Notes under the pieces: generated by a model
What the model saw: only the letters and a program-made list of their open reading frames with translations
What the model was told of the DNA's origin: nothing
Database searches by the model: none
Position numbers and translations under genes: made by a program
Source: JBBDWK01 sp040902885
GTDB taxonomy: Bacteria > Acidobacteriota > Terriglobia > Bryobacterales > Bryobacteraceae
Length of the DNA: 64,000 bases
Assembly (NCBI GenBank): GCA_040902885.1
Contig: JBBDWK010000002.1
Span: forward strand, 150,356-214,355
Reading direction: 5' to 3'
Part shown: positions 1 to 8,603 of the stretch, one piece after another
Layout: each line of letters begins with the position of its first letter
Numbering within the stretch: the stretch's first letter is position 1

Positions 1-1846
1 GGCATTCTGAACGCGCCGGGAGACGCTTTCGGGGACGATCTCGACCATGGCATGACACTGTTCGCTCCCGCCGGGTTCGAACTGCTTGGGCCGCGCGGAT
101 TCTGGCCGAATCAGAATAATCTCGACAACCTCCTCATCGCCGACTCGTTCAGCATCGTCAAGGGCAGGCACACGGTGAAGTTCGGGGGCGAATATCGCCG
201 GAGCGAGTTGTTCCGCGAGTCGTCGCGGCACCGCCGCGGCCGCTTCGATTTCAGCGGCGTCTTCACCACGCAAAGTCCCGACGTCGCAGCCAGCCGCGGC
301 GCCACCGGCGCCGGGCTAGCCGACATGCTGCTGGGCTGGGCAAGCAATGCCAACTGGGGCCACAAGCAGGGAGAGAATCACTTCGTTAACTACTGGTCGT
401 GGTTTGTGCAGGACGACTGGAAGATCACGCCGCGGCTGACGCTGAACGCCGGGCTGCGCTGGGAGCTCTTCGGACCGCCCACGTTCGATAATCCCGACGG
501 GCAGACAGTAGGCCGCTTCCTCACGGAGGTCAACGGAAGGCCCTTTGCGCAAGGCGAGGCAAACTGGGGTGCGGAGGAATTCCTGTCCACGATCGTTTTT
601 CCAAAAGATAACCGCGACTGCGGCTGCAACTTGGACATGAATAACTTTGCCCCGCGTCTGGGACTGGCCTACCGGATAACCAACAGAACGGTGATCCGCG
701 CGGGCGGCGGCATTTATTACGGCGAAGCCGACAACACGCAATCGGAAGCGGCTCGTTTCTTCGCGGGTCCGCCGCGAGCGATCGAGCTCACCGCGCCTCA
801 ACCTCGCACGAGGTCGACGCTCTTCGTCAAAGACGGGCTCCCCGCGATCCCCGCGGGCGCGTGGCCGTCGGGCACCAACATCAACACGACCTACGACAAT
901 CTGCCGACGTTCTATGCCAGCCAGTGGTTTTTCGATATCCAGCGCGAGCATCCAGCGCGAGCTGCCGTTCGATACGCTCCTCACGCTGGGATATAATGGC
1001 ACGGCCTCAACCCACCTGGCGACAAGCATGAACATCAACCAGCCGGTGGAGCCACATCCGACCATCCGATGGCAAGACCGGAGGCGCTGGAACTTTTTCA
1101 ACGCCGTGAACCGTCTGGAGAACATGCTCAACGCGAGTTACAACTCGCTCACGGTGAAGGCGGAGAAGCGATTCTCGGCCGGCCTCACGTTTCTGAGCTC
1201 GTTCACGTGGTCGCACAACATCGACTATGCGAACGAGAACCTGGAGCAGGGGGGCGGCAGCCGCCTGTATACGTGGAACCTGAGCCTGGATCGCGGCAAT
1301 TCGAGCCTCGACCGGCGCAAGTCCTACCTGATGAGCTTCGTCTACGAATTGCCCTTCGGCAGCGGCAAGCGATGGCTCACGTCCGGTCCGGGCGCGTGGG
1401 TGCTCGGCAACTGGCAGGTTGGCGGCATTCTGCAGATACTGGACGGAAGCTGGGATCTTCACACGATCAATCAGGACACCACGAATGTCGGCGGCGCCAA
1501 TCGCGGCGACCTGCTGCGGAACCCCAATCTGCCGGCATCCGAACGGACCATCGACCGGTGGTTCGACACCACGGCGGTGGTGCCGGGAAAACCGGGACAG
1601 CTCGACAACGCCGGCCGCAACATCATCGAAGGTTCGGGCCGCAAGAATCTCGATCTAATGGTGGCGCGCAACTTCATCATGCCCTGGGAAGGCCACCGGC
1701 TCCAGTTCCGGTTCGAATCGTTCAACTTCACCAACACGCCGCACTGGGGCCGGCCGAACACATCCTTCGGCGCGCCGGCCGTCGGCACGATTACGGAGGC
1801 CGACGAACCGCGCCGGATCCAGTTCGGGCTGAAGTACGTTTTCTGA
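1..1846 (+). pseudogene. TonB-dependent receptor (Oar-like), 3' part, frameshifted
   Basis: This is the plug/beta-barrel part of an outer-membrane TonB-dependent receptor of the Oar/carboxypeptidase-regulatory type; the 5' end lies outside the window. Barrel-type repeats (for example FVQDDWKITPRLTLNAGLRW) run in one frame to about 950, and the remaining barrel continues in the next frame to an ending FGLKYVF with the terminal aromatic typical of outer-membrane barrels. The frames join at a 13-bp tandem duplication (937-962); removing one copy restores ...FDIQRELPFDTLL... without a gap. As written the product stops at 996, before the last third of the barrel, so it should not fold. The substrate is unknown. 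The family call is secure; whether the mutation is fixed, reversible or an assembly fault cannot be told from this sequence. Confidence 0.85.
937..962 (+). repeat. 13-bp perfect tandem duplication causing a +1 frameshift
   Basis: The 13-mer atccagcgcgagc occurs twice back to back (937-949 and 950-962) inside the TonB receptor gene. Thirteen bases shift the frame by +1 and lead to the stop at 996. Loss of one copy restores a continuous barrel reading frame. Confidence 0.95.
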
Positions 1847-1889
1847 ACGGTGCCCGGGAGCGCCGGCCGCCGGACTAAAATGAATTCAG

Positions 1890-3182
1890 GTGCGGAAGTT
1901 CTTCGTCCAAAATTTCGGTTGCCGCGCCACCCAGGCCGACGGCGCCGCTCTTGAGGGCCAACTCGCGGCGGGTGGCCTTGAAATCGCGCGCGAGCGTGGC
2001 CAAGCCGACTTGGTGATCCTCAACACCTGCACCGTAACCGCCGCGGCCGATGACGACGTGCGCCAGACCGTCCGCCGCGTACACCGCGAAAATCCGGAGG
2101 CGCGCATTCTCGTCACCGGTTGCTATGCGCAGCGCGCGCCGGAAGAACTGGCCGCGCTCGAGGGCGTCGAGTGGGTGGTTGGCAACTCGCACAAGACGTC
2201 TATTCCGGATCTTCTGACCGCGCCATACCACGGCCAGATCCACGTCGGCGACATCTTCGCCCAGCAGGAATTCCTCTCCGCTCCGGTTGAAGACGCCGCG
2301 GGCGACCGCACCCGCCCGAACCTCAAAATTCAAGACGGCTGCAACAACCGCTGCTCGTTCTGCATCATCCCGTTCGTGCGCGGGCGCAGCCGCAGCGCGC
2401 CGGCAGGCGATGTGATCGCGCAGGTACGGTCTCTGAGCCGCCGCCACCGCGAGGTTGTTCTCAGCGGCATCAACCTGGGCCGATGGGGCAGGGAACTCGG
2501 CGCGGCCGCCCAACTTCTTCCGCGCTTGCCGTCCCTGATCCGCCGCTTGCTCGTGGAAACCGAAATCGGCCGGCTCCGCCTCAGCTCGGTCGAGCCGATG
2601 GACTTTTCCGACGATCTGCTGCACCTCATGGCCGAATCGCCCCGCATTGCCAAGCACGTGCATGCGCCGTTGCAATCCGGGAGCGATCGAATTCTGCGCC
2701 GCATGCACCGCAAGTATCGCCCGCGCCATTACGCCGACCGCGTCCTCAAAGCCCGTGACCTGATGCCGGACGCCGCTATCGGGGCTGACGTAATGGCAGG
2801 TTTTCCAGGTGAATCCGAGGCTGACTTTAAGGAAAGCTTGAGCTTTATCGACAGTCTGCCTTTCACCTATCTGCACGTTTTCACTTATTCCGCCCGCCCT
2901 GGAACGCCTGCTGCGGAGATGCCCGGCCAGGTGCCAGTGGCAGTACGGAAAGAACGTAACCGCATTCTGCGGGATCTGGCCTCTCGCAAGAACCTCGAAT
3001 TCCGGAAGAGGATGCTCGGCCGGAAGCTCTCCATCGTGACCATGGAGGCGCACGGCCTCAGCGATAACTACCTGAAGGTGGAGCTTTCCCAACCGCAGCC
3101 GGCGAACCAGCTCCTAGATGTCACCATCGGCGCGCTGACCGCGGATGGCCTTCGTGAAGCCACGCCTCTACGTGTGTTGTAA
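1890..3182 (+). CDS. mtaB: tRNA (t6A37) C2-methylthiotransferase MtaB
   Basis: This is a radical-SAM methylthiotransferase of the MiaB/MtaB group, 430 aa, expected to add a methylthio group to t6A at position 37 of ANN-decoding tRNAs. The N-terminal UPF0004 domain carries its cluster cysteines in NFGCRATQ, LNTCTV and TGCYAQ. The radical-SAM CxxxCxxC motif is CNNRCSFC at about residues 151-158, followed by the TIM-barrel region (GADVMAGFPGE) and a C-terminal TRAM-like segment. The start is GTG; the nearby ATG at 1880 is out of frame. It could be another MiaB-family member, but the N-terminal ILNTCTVTxxAD pattern and the length fit MtaB. A t6A biosynthesis gene (tsaC) lies 3.6 kb downstream. 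Confidence 0.88.
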   Translation: MRKFFVQNFGCRATQADGAALEGQLAAGGLEIARERGQADLVILNTCTVTAAADDDVRQTVRRVHRENPEARILVTGCYAQRAPEELAALEGVEWVVGNSHKTSIPDLLTAPYHGQIHVGDIFAQQEFLSAPVEDAAGDRTRPNLKIQDGCNNRCSFCIIPFVRGRSRSAPAGDVIAQVRSLSRRHREVVLSGINLGRWGRELGAAAQLLPRLPSLIRRLLVETEIGRLRLSSVEPMDFSDDLLHLMAESPRIAKHVHAPLQSGSDRILRRMHRKYRPRHYADRVLKARDLMPDAAIGADVMAGFPGESEADFKESLSFIDSLPFTYLHVFTYSARPGTPAAEMPGQVPVAVRKERNRILRDLASRKNLEFRKRMLGRKLSIVTMEAHGLSDNYLKVELSQPQPANQLLDVTIGALTADGLREATPLRVL

Positions 3183-3237
3183 GCAGCAGGCTGTTTCCAG
3201 CTTTAAAACGGCATACACTTGCCTTTATGCAGCATGA

Positions 3238-3271
3238 TTGACTTGTAATAATACGACATTATATACTTGTA
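3238..3271 (+). promoter_or_regulatory. sigma70-type promoter of the Fic gene, with repeats
   Basis: TTGACT (3238-3243), an 18-bp spacer and TATACT (3262-3267) match the -35/-10 consensus at five of six positions each, in a locally AT-rich stretch. An inverted repeat ATAAT-N5-ATTAT (3248-3262) lies in the spacer, and the direct repeat ACTTGTA occurs at 3241-3247 and 3265-3271, so an operator overlapping the promoter is plausible. The predicted transcript starts about 45 nt before the Fic ATG. Confidence 0.6.
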
Positions 3272-3318
3272 TTTGCGCGACACAAAAAACTTGCCATGCT
3301 CTCAGGAGCGGGAAACCG

Positions 3319-4860
3319 ATGCCCATGCCCAACGAAAAACTCGCTGCTTCACTCAGTGTCCTTCAGACCCTTCGGAAGGGCGGGCGGCGCGTGTTTCAGT
3401 CGAAAGATCTGAGCCGCGTTCACCGGGAGCGGCTGCTCCAAAACGGTTTTCTCCAGGAGGTGATGAAAGGGTGGCTGATTTCTTCGAGCCCGAGCGCCAG
3501 GCAGGGCGACAGCACGCCGTGGTATGCGTCCTTCTGGGAGTTCTGCGGGCGTTACTGCGAGGTGCGCTTCGGCCAGCGATGGCATCTTTCACCCGAACAG
3601 TCGCTTCTTCTGCACGCCGAGAACACCCTCATTCCTTCGCAGGCGGTTATCGGCAGCCCACGGGGTACGAACAACAGAGTCGAGCTGCTGTTCGGCACGT
3701 CTCTTTATGACCTGAAAGTGCCTCGGATGCCGCCTGCGGCGGACCTCGCGGAGCGGAACGGCTTGCGGCTTTTCTCACCCGAGGCGGCGCTCATCAGGGT
3801 TTCGGAGACATTCTTCAACCGCAATCCCGTTGAGACGAGGGTGGTGCTCGCGAGCATCCGCGATGCATCGGAGGTCCTCCGGCGGCTTCTTGACGGAGGC
3901 CATTCCGTTATTGCCGGTCGCCTGGCCGGCGCGTTGCGGCACATTGAGCGTCCGGCGCTCGCGGATGAAATCGTCACCACCATGAAAGCCGCCGGGTACG
4001 ACGTGCGGGAGAGCGATCCCTTTGGGCCCGAGCGGACGTTGGCGCCTCTGCCCGTGGCCGCGCCACCCATTGTTGGCCGCCTGCAGGCGGTGTGGGAGTC
4101 CATGCGCGGAAAAGTCCGCGAAATCTTTCCAGCCCCGCTGGGCCTGCCGCGGGACCGGGACGCCTACCTGCACTTTATCGACGACATCTACCGCAGCGAT
4201 GCGTATCATTCGCTGTCGATCGAGGGATACACGGTCACGCCCGCGTTGATCGAGCGGGTGAGGGCGGGCAACTGGGACCCGGACAAGCATGATGCCGACC
4301 GGCAAAGCCGCGATGCGCTGGCGGCCCGCGGATACTGGCAGGCCTTTCAGGTCGTGAAGGCCAATGTTTCGGAGATTATCAACGGCGCCAATCCCGGCAG
4401 CCTTGTCCGGAACAGCCACCGTGAATGGTATCGTGAGCTCTTCCAGCCTTGCGTTGCGGCCGGCCTGATCGCTCCCGGCGATCTTGCCGGCTACCGCAAT
4501 GACGCGGTCTATCTGCGCACCTCGCGGTACGTCCCGCCACGATGGGAAGCCGTGCGCGATGCGGTACCGGCATTGTTCGATCTGCTCGCAAGCGAACCGG
4601 AGCCGGGCGTGCGAGCCGTTCTTGGCCACTGGATGTTCGGCTACATTCATCCGTACCCCGACGGGAACGGGCGTATGGCTCGTTTCCTGATGAACGCCCT
4701 GCTCGCATCAGGCGGCTATCCGTGGACGGTCATTCGCGTCGAGGACCGAATGTCCTATCTGACGGCGCTGGATAGCGCCAGCGTCGATGCCGACATCGTC
4801 CCGTTCGCAACTTTCATAGCGGAGCGCGTCCGGTGGTCAATGGAACAGGCGGCAGCCTGA
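3319..4860 (+). CDS. Fic family protein with AbiEi-like N-terminal domain
   Basis: The predicted product (513 aa) is a Fic-domain enzyme, a family that usually transfers AMP or another nucleotide moiety to protein hydroxyls. The Fic core is HPYPDGNGRMAR, with the catalytic His and the phosphate-binding loop intact. An upstream SxxxEG motif (SLSIEG, about 120 residues before the core) matches the autoinhibitory helix of class II Fic proteins, whose Glu blocks productive ATP binding. The first ~230 residues resemble the winged-helix/AbiEi-type antitoxin region (RRVFQSKDL...GFLQEVMKGWLI). I chose ATG 3319 because AGGAG lies 10 bp upstream; the longer TTG-started frame would begin within the -35 box. 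It has its own promoter and appears monocistronic. The target is unknown. Confidence 0.85.
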   Translation: MPMPNEKLAASLSVLQTLRKGGRRVFQSKDLSRVHRERLLQNGFLQEVMKGWLISSSPSARQGDSTPWYASFWEFCGRYCEVRFGQRWHLSPEQSLLLHAENTLIPSQAVIGSPRGTNNRVELLFGTSLYDLKVPRMPPAADLAERNGLRLFSPEAALIRVSETFFNRNPVETRVVLASIRDASEVLRRLLDGGHSVIAGRLAGALRHIERPALADEIVTTMKAAGYDVRESDPFGPERTLAPLPVAAPPIVGRLQAVWESMRGKVREIFPAPLGLPRDRDAYLHFIDDIYRSDAYHSLSIEGYTVTPALIERVRAGNWDPDKHDADRQSRDALAARGYWQAFQVVKANVSEIINGANPGSLVRNSHREWYRELFQPCVAAGLIAPGDLAGYRNDAVYLRTSRYVPPRWEAVRDAVPALFDLLASEPEPGVRAVLGHWMFGYIHPYPDGNGRMARFLMNALLASGGYPWTVIRVEDRMSYLTALDSASVDADIVPFATFIAERVRWSMEQAAA

Positions 4861-4926
4861 CGGCGGCCTCCCTGCTTCCGGTGCTTCCTTCCGCCTAATG
4901 CCGACGTTACGGTACAATCGCACCTA

Positions 4927-6789
4927 TTGACCTCAACCACCAGAGCGAGCGAGTTCCGGGACCGTCTTGCGGAGAGCGTCATGGTAGCCGATGGCGCCAT
5001 GGGCACCATGCTCTATGCGCGCGGCGTCTTCATCAACCGCTGCTTTGATGAGTTGAACGTCTCCAACGCGGATCTGGTGCGCGACATTCACAAAGACTAC
5101 GTGAAAGCGGGCGCTCAGATTCTTGAAACCAATACATTCGGCGCTAACCGTATGCGGCTGGCTGCATTTGGGTTAACCGAAAAGCTGGCAGCCATCAATC
5201 AGGCCGGCGTTCGGATCGCCCGCGAGGCCGCTCAGGAGAACGCTTTCGTCGCCGGAGCCATCGGGCCTTTGGGCGCGCATATCGAGCCGCTCGGTCCCAC
5301 CTCTTTCACGGAAGCCCGCGCCATCTTTCGCGAACAGGCCGACACTCTGCTGGACGCGGGCGTGGACCTGCTGATTCTCGAAACCTTTCAGAACCTCGAC
5401 GAGCTGCGCGAAGCCATCTTCGCCGCCCGCGAAGCAGCCGGTTTGGAGATGACGATCGTAGCGCAGGTCACCATCGACGATTTCGGCAACCTGCCCGGAG
5501 GCGCCGCCACGGAAACCTTCACCCGCCGCCTCGACGAGTGGCCCGCCGACGTGATCGGGCTCAACTGCTCGGTGGGCCCCAAGGTCACCCTCGAAACGGT
5601 CGAGAAGATGATGCGGAGCACCCGCAAACCCATCAGCGCCATGCCTAACGCGGGCCTTCCCGCCCGCGTGGAAGGCCGCAATATCTATCTCTGCTCCCCG
5701 GAATACATGTCGCAGTACGCCCGCCGGCTCTTGTGGAACGGAGTGCGCGTGGTGGGCGGCTGCTGCGGCACCACGCCCGAGCACATCAAGCTGATCCGCA
5801 GCGAAGCGCGCTCGCTCCAGCCCGGCCACCGGCGTCTCAGCGTCACCGTGGAAGAGCCCAAGGCCAAGGTTAAGGCGCTCACTCCCATCCCCATGGCTGA
5901 AAAATCTCAGCTTGGGGCCAAACTGGCCGCCGGGAAGTTCGTATCGTTTGTCGAGATCCTGCCGCCCCGGGGCGTCGATGCCGGCAAGGAGATCGCCGGC
6001 GCCAGACTCTGCAAGGCCGCGGGCATCGACTGCATCAACGTGCCCGACGGACCTCGCGCCAGCGCCCGCCTCAGCGCTCAGGTCACCTGCCAGTTGTTCC
6101 AGCGCGAGGCCGGCATCGAAGCCGTCAACCACTTCTGCTGCCGCGACCGCAATATCCTGGGCATCCAGTCCGAGCTGCTGGGCGCGCACGCCGCGGGCAT
6201 CCGCAACCTGATCTGCATCACGGGAGATCCGCCCCGCATGGGAACGTATCCCGACGCCACGGCCGTTTTCGACGTGGACGCCATCGGCTTGGTCAACATC
6301 GTCAACAACCTGAATCACGGCCTCGATATCGGCGGCAACCCGATGGGATCGCAGACGGCCCTGTTGCTGGGGGTGGGCGCGAATCCCGGCGCGCTGAACC
6401 TGGAGGAGGAGGTCCGGCGCTTCGAGTGGAAGATTCAGGGCGGTGCGGAATACGTGGTTACCCAGCCCGTCTTCGATCTCTGCCTGCTCGAAAACTTTCT
6501 CGAGCGGACCGCCCAGTATCGGGTGCCCATCGTTTGCGGCATCTGGCCCCTTACCAGTTACCGCAACGCCGAGTTCATGGTGAACGAGCTGCGCGTCCCC
6601 GTGCCCGAGCATTTCATGGAACGCATGCGCCGCGTGGACAACGCCGATAAGGCGCGCGAAGAGGGCGTCGCCATAGGCCGGGAGATGGTTCAGCAGGTGC
6701 GCCACATGGTTCAAGGCGTGCAGTTGAGCGCCCCGTTCGGCCGTTACCAGATGGCCATTGATGTCGCCGAGGCCATCGGCCCGCGATAA
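4927..6789 (+). CDS. Bifunctional homocysteine S-methyltransferase / methylenetetrahydrofolate reductase
   Basis: A 620-aa two-domain enzyme like Bacillus YitJ. Residues 1-~300 are a homocysteine S-methyltransferase domain starting with ADGAMGTMLY and carrying the zinc-binding cysteines in GLNCSVGP and GGCCGTTPEH. Residues ~320-620 are a methylenetetrahydrofolate reductase domain (FVEILPPRG, CITGDPPRMG, YVVTQPVFD). Together they would reduce CH2-THF and methylate homocysteine to methionine. The TTG at 4927 gives the N-terminus normal for the family; an internal ATG at 4981 would cut into the first strand. It is followed by tsaC with an 11-bp gap, so the two are probably co-transcribed. Confidence 0.92.
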   Translation: MTSTTRASEFRDRLAESVMVADGAMGTMLYARGVFINRCFDELNVSNADLVRDIHKDYVKAGAQILETNTFGANRMRLAAFGLTEKLAAINQAGVRIAREAAQENAFVAGAIGPLGAHIEPLGPTSFTEARAIFREQADTLLDAGVDLLILETFQNLDELREAIFAAREAAGLEMTIVAQVTIDDFGNLPGGAATETFTRRLDEWPADVIGLNCSVGPKVTLETVEKMMRSTRKPISAMPNAGLPARVEGRNIYLCSPEYMSQYARRLLWNGVRVVGGCCGTTPEHIKLIRSEARSLQPGHRRLSVTVEEPKAKVKALTPIPMAEKSQLGAKLAAGKFVSFVEILPPRGVDAGKEIAGARLCKAAGIDCINVPDGPRASARLSAQVTCQLFQREAGIEAVNHFCCRDRNILGIQSELLGAHAAGIRNLICITGDPPRMGTYPDATAVFDVDAIGLVNIVNNLNHGLDIGGNPMGSQTALLLGVGANPGALNLEEEVRRFEWKIQGGAEYVVTQPVFDLCLLENFLERTAQYRVPIVCGIWPLTSYRNAEFMVNELRVPVPEHFMERMRRVDNADKAREEGVAIGREMVQQVRHMVQGVQLSAPFGRYQMAIDVAEAIGPR

Positions 6790-6800
6790 TAGAATTCGAA

Positions 6801-7439
6801 GTGCCTACCGATCTTGTGGAAATCAATCTGGAAGAGCCACAGCCCGAGGCCATTGACCGGGCAGCCCAAGCCGTGCGCGCGGGCAAAGTGGTGGCGATCC
6901 CCTCGGACGCGCTGTATATGCTGGTAGCCGATCCGTTCAACCTTCGCGCGGTAAGCCGGGTGTTCCTGGCCAAGGGCCGTGAGATCCACCGCGCGCTTCC
7001 GCTGCTGGTGGGCGACCTTCTGATGGCCGAGGAGCTGGCCCGCGACCTGACCGCGCGCTTCTTCCTGCTGGCCCGCCACTTCTGGCCCGGGCCGCTGACG
7101 CTGATTGTCAATGCTTCGGCCAAAGTACCTCTGAAGGTGACTGGGAACACCGGGCGGCTGGCGCTGCGTCAATCGCGCTCACGGGTGGCTAACGCTCTGA
7201 TCGAGCGCCTAAACCAGCCTCTGATCGCAACCAGCGCCAACATCTCCGGCCAGCCAACCTGCCGCAGCGGAATCGAGGTTTTCGGAACCATGGACAGCCG
7301 CGTCGAGCTGGTGCTGGACGGCGGCCTTTGCACCGGTGAAGGCGCTACGACAGTGGATATTACCGAGCCTTACTGGCGCGTAATCAAGGAAGGCGCAACG
7401 GATGAGAAGGAAATTGCCGAAGTGCTGAAGGGCGCGTAG
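6801..7439 (+). CDS. tsaC: L-threonylcarbamoyladenylate synthase (TsaC/Sua5/YrdC family)
   Basis: A 212-aa YrdC-domain protein expected to make threonylcarbamoyl-AMP from threonine, bicarbonate and ATP for t6A37 formation on tRNA. Visible family features are VVAIPSDALYMLVAD (nucleotide-pocket strand, with Ser where Thr is usual), the KGR motif, the FWPGPLTLI motif and the SANISG motif. There is no C-terminal Sua5 domain, so it is the short TsaC form. The usual KGRP and YGL are KGRE and YML, so activity should not be assumed without test. The GTG start follows the upstream stop by 11 bp. MtaB in the same neighbourhood modifies the t6A that this enzyme helps make. Confidence 0.85.
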   Translation: MPTDLVEINLEEPQPEAIDRAAQAVRAGKVVAIPSDALYMLVADPFNLRAVSRVFLAKGREIHRALPLLVGDLLMAEELARDLTARFFLLARHFWPGPLTLIVNASAKVPLKVTGNTGRLALRQSRSRVANALIERLNQPLIATSANISGQPTCRSGIEVFGTMDSRVELVLDGGLCTGEGATTVDITEPYWRVIKEGATDEKEIAEVLKGA

Positions 7440-7461
7440 TACTGGCCAGCTTTCAACGCTG

Positions 7462-7522
7462 AGCGGTCAGCCTTCAGCTCTTGAAGTGGCGCGGTTAGGC
7501 TGAGTGCTGAAGGCTGACCGCT
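7462..7522. terminator. 17-bp perfect inverted repeat between convergent genes
   Basis: AGCGGTCAGCCTTCAGC (7462-7478) is repeated as its exact complement at 7506-7522 with a 27-base spacer. It fills the gap between the convergent tsaC and outer-membrane barrel genes and could fold on either transcript. There is no U-run, so it may be a dispersed intergenic repeat that doubles as a bidirectional terminator. Confidence 0.6.
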
Positions 7523-7529
7523 GACAGCT

Positions 7530-8603
7530 TCAGTCTCGTGCGATGGAAATGGGGCGGAACACGCTGACGAGCTGCACGGCGAACGTGTTTCCCAAGGTTC
7601 CGCGAATGTCGGGACCTTTTTGAATCTGATATCCCACCTTTATCAGTTGGTGGCGGTTGGGCCGGAAGCCTGCCGCCGCTTCATAGGTTTCGAGTTCGTT
7701 GTAATTGTCCCGCAGATAGCCTAGACGGGTCGCGACGTACCAGCGCGGGTGCAGCACGCGGCGGGTTTCAGCGTATCCGACGCGGCGGGTGAGCGTAAGA
7801 GTCGCGCGATAGATCAACTGAAACCGCTGCCATTCCCCGTACACGTTCCATGGACCGCGGCCCCACTGCACGTCGACGCCGTACGCCGTCGCCGGCAGAT
7901 CGCGCGGCCTCGCCTCGCCAGGGCGGTAGTAGCGATACTGGCGATGCAGGTATGGCCCGCGATAAGCGGAAACGCCTACTCGCAACGACTGCCGGATTGA
8001 GTATCCCAGGCCTGCGCTCCAGTTGCCGTACTGGTCCCGGTCGAAGATGCCGCGGCGGTTAGCGGGGGAGGAGTTCACGAACTGCGCGCGCGCGTCCAGC
8101 TTGCCGAGCGTGACGTCCGCCTGCGCCCCGGCCAGACCGAGGCTGGTAACACTCGTGTAGTAGTAGCCGTACGACAGGGGCATGTCGATGAGCGGATTGA
8201 CGGCATCGTCATAGCGCAAAAGAAACGCGCCGAAAGCGGAAGACAATTGGCCCACGCGGACCACAACCGAGCGGTCCTTCCAGAATCGCGAATAGCTCAA
8301 GTGGGCTTGCAGCAGGTCGGCCTTCACTCCGTGGCCTTGCGTGGAAAACTGCTCGAAGAAAAACGGACGCGAATGGATCTGAATCGCGCCCGATACGGAC
8401 CAGTTCCGGCTCAGTTTCCAGGTGGGGTACAAAAGGGACCGCAATCCGCCCGTGAACGGCGTGCCGGAACGCGGCTGCTCGGCGAGCCGATGCGTGTAGG
8501 CTCCGGCGCCGGTGACCGTGGCTCTCAGCTCGAATCCCGAGCTTGCCTCCTGCGCCCAGACGCCGGCTGGCAGACAGCAGTATAAGACGATACGGAACCT
8601 CAT
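7530..8603 (-). CDS. Exported beta-barrel (porin-like) outer-membrane protein
   Basis: A 357-aa exported protein of unknown function. It has a short signal peptide ending ...PAGVWAQE, then alternating aromatic/polar strands rich in Tyr, Trp, Arg and Gly (for example WYVATRLGYLRDN, RPNRHQLIKVGYQIQKG), which is the pattern of a porin-like outer-membrane barrel. I start at ATG 8603 because it begins the signal peptide and its ATGA overlaps the stop of the HD-GYP gene; the longer open frame upstream only reads through that gene. It is the last gene of a three-gene operon with a cupredoxin-like protein and an HD-GYP phosphodiesterase. The C-terminal residue is Asp rather than Phe. Confidence 0.6.
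   Translation of the reverse strand: MRFRIVLYCCLPAGVWAQEASSGFELRATVTGAGAYTHRLAEQPRSGTPFTGGLRSLLYPTWKLSRNWSVSGAIQIHSRPFFFEQFSTQGHGVKADLLQAHLSYSRFWKDRSVVVRVGQLSSAFGAFLLRYDDAVNPLIDMPLSYGYYYTSVTSLGLAGAQADVTLGKLDARAQFVNSSPANRRGIFDRDQYGNWSAGLGYSIRQSLRVGVSAYRGPYLHRQYRYYRPGEARPRDLPATAYGVDVQWGRGPWNVYGEWQRFQLIYRATLTLTRRVGYAETRRVLHPRWYVATRLGYLRDNYNELETYEAAAGFRPNRHQLIKVGYQIQKGPDIRGTLGNTFAVQLVSVFRPISIARD

Noticed and set aside
914..996. Programmed frameshifting as the explanation for the split TonB receptor
   Set aside because: There is no slippery heptamer or downstream structure, and the exact 13-bp duplication explains the shift fully.
5173..6714. 513-aa open frame antisense to the methyltransferase/MTHF reductase gene
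   Set aside because: A GC-rich shadow frame: the sense strand encodes a complete conserved enzyme.
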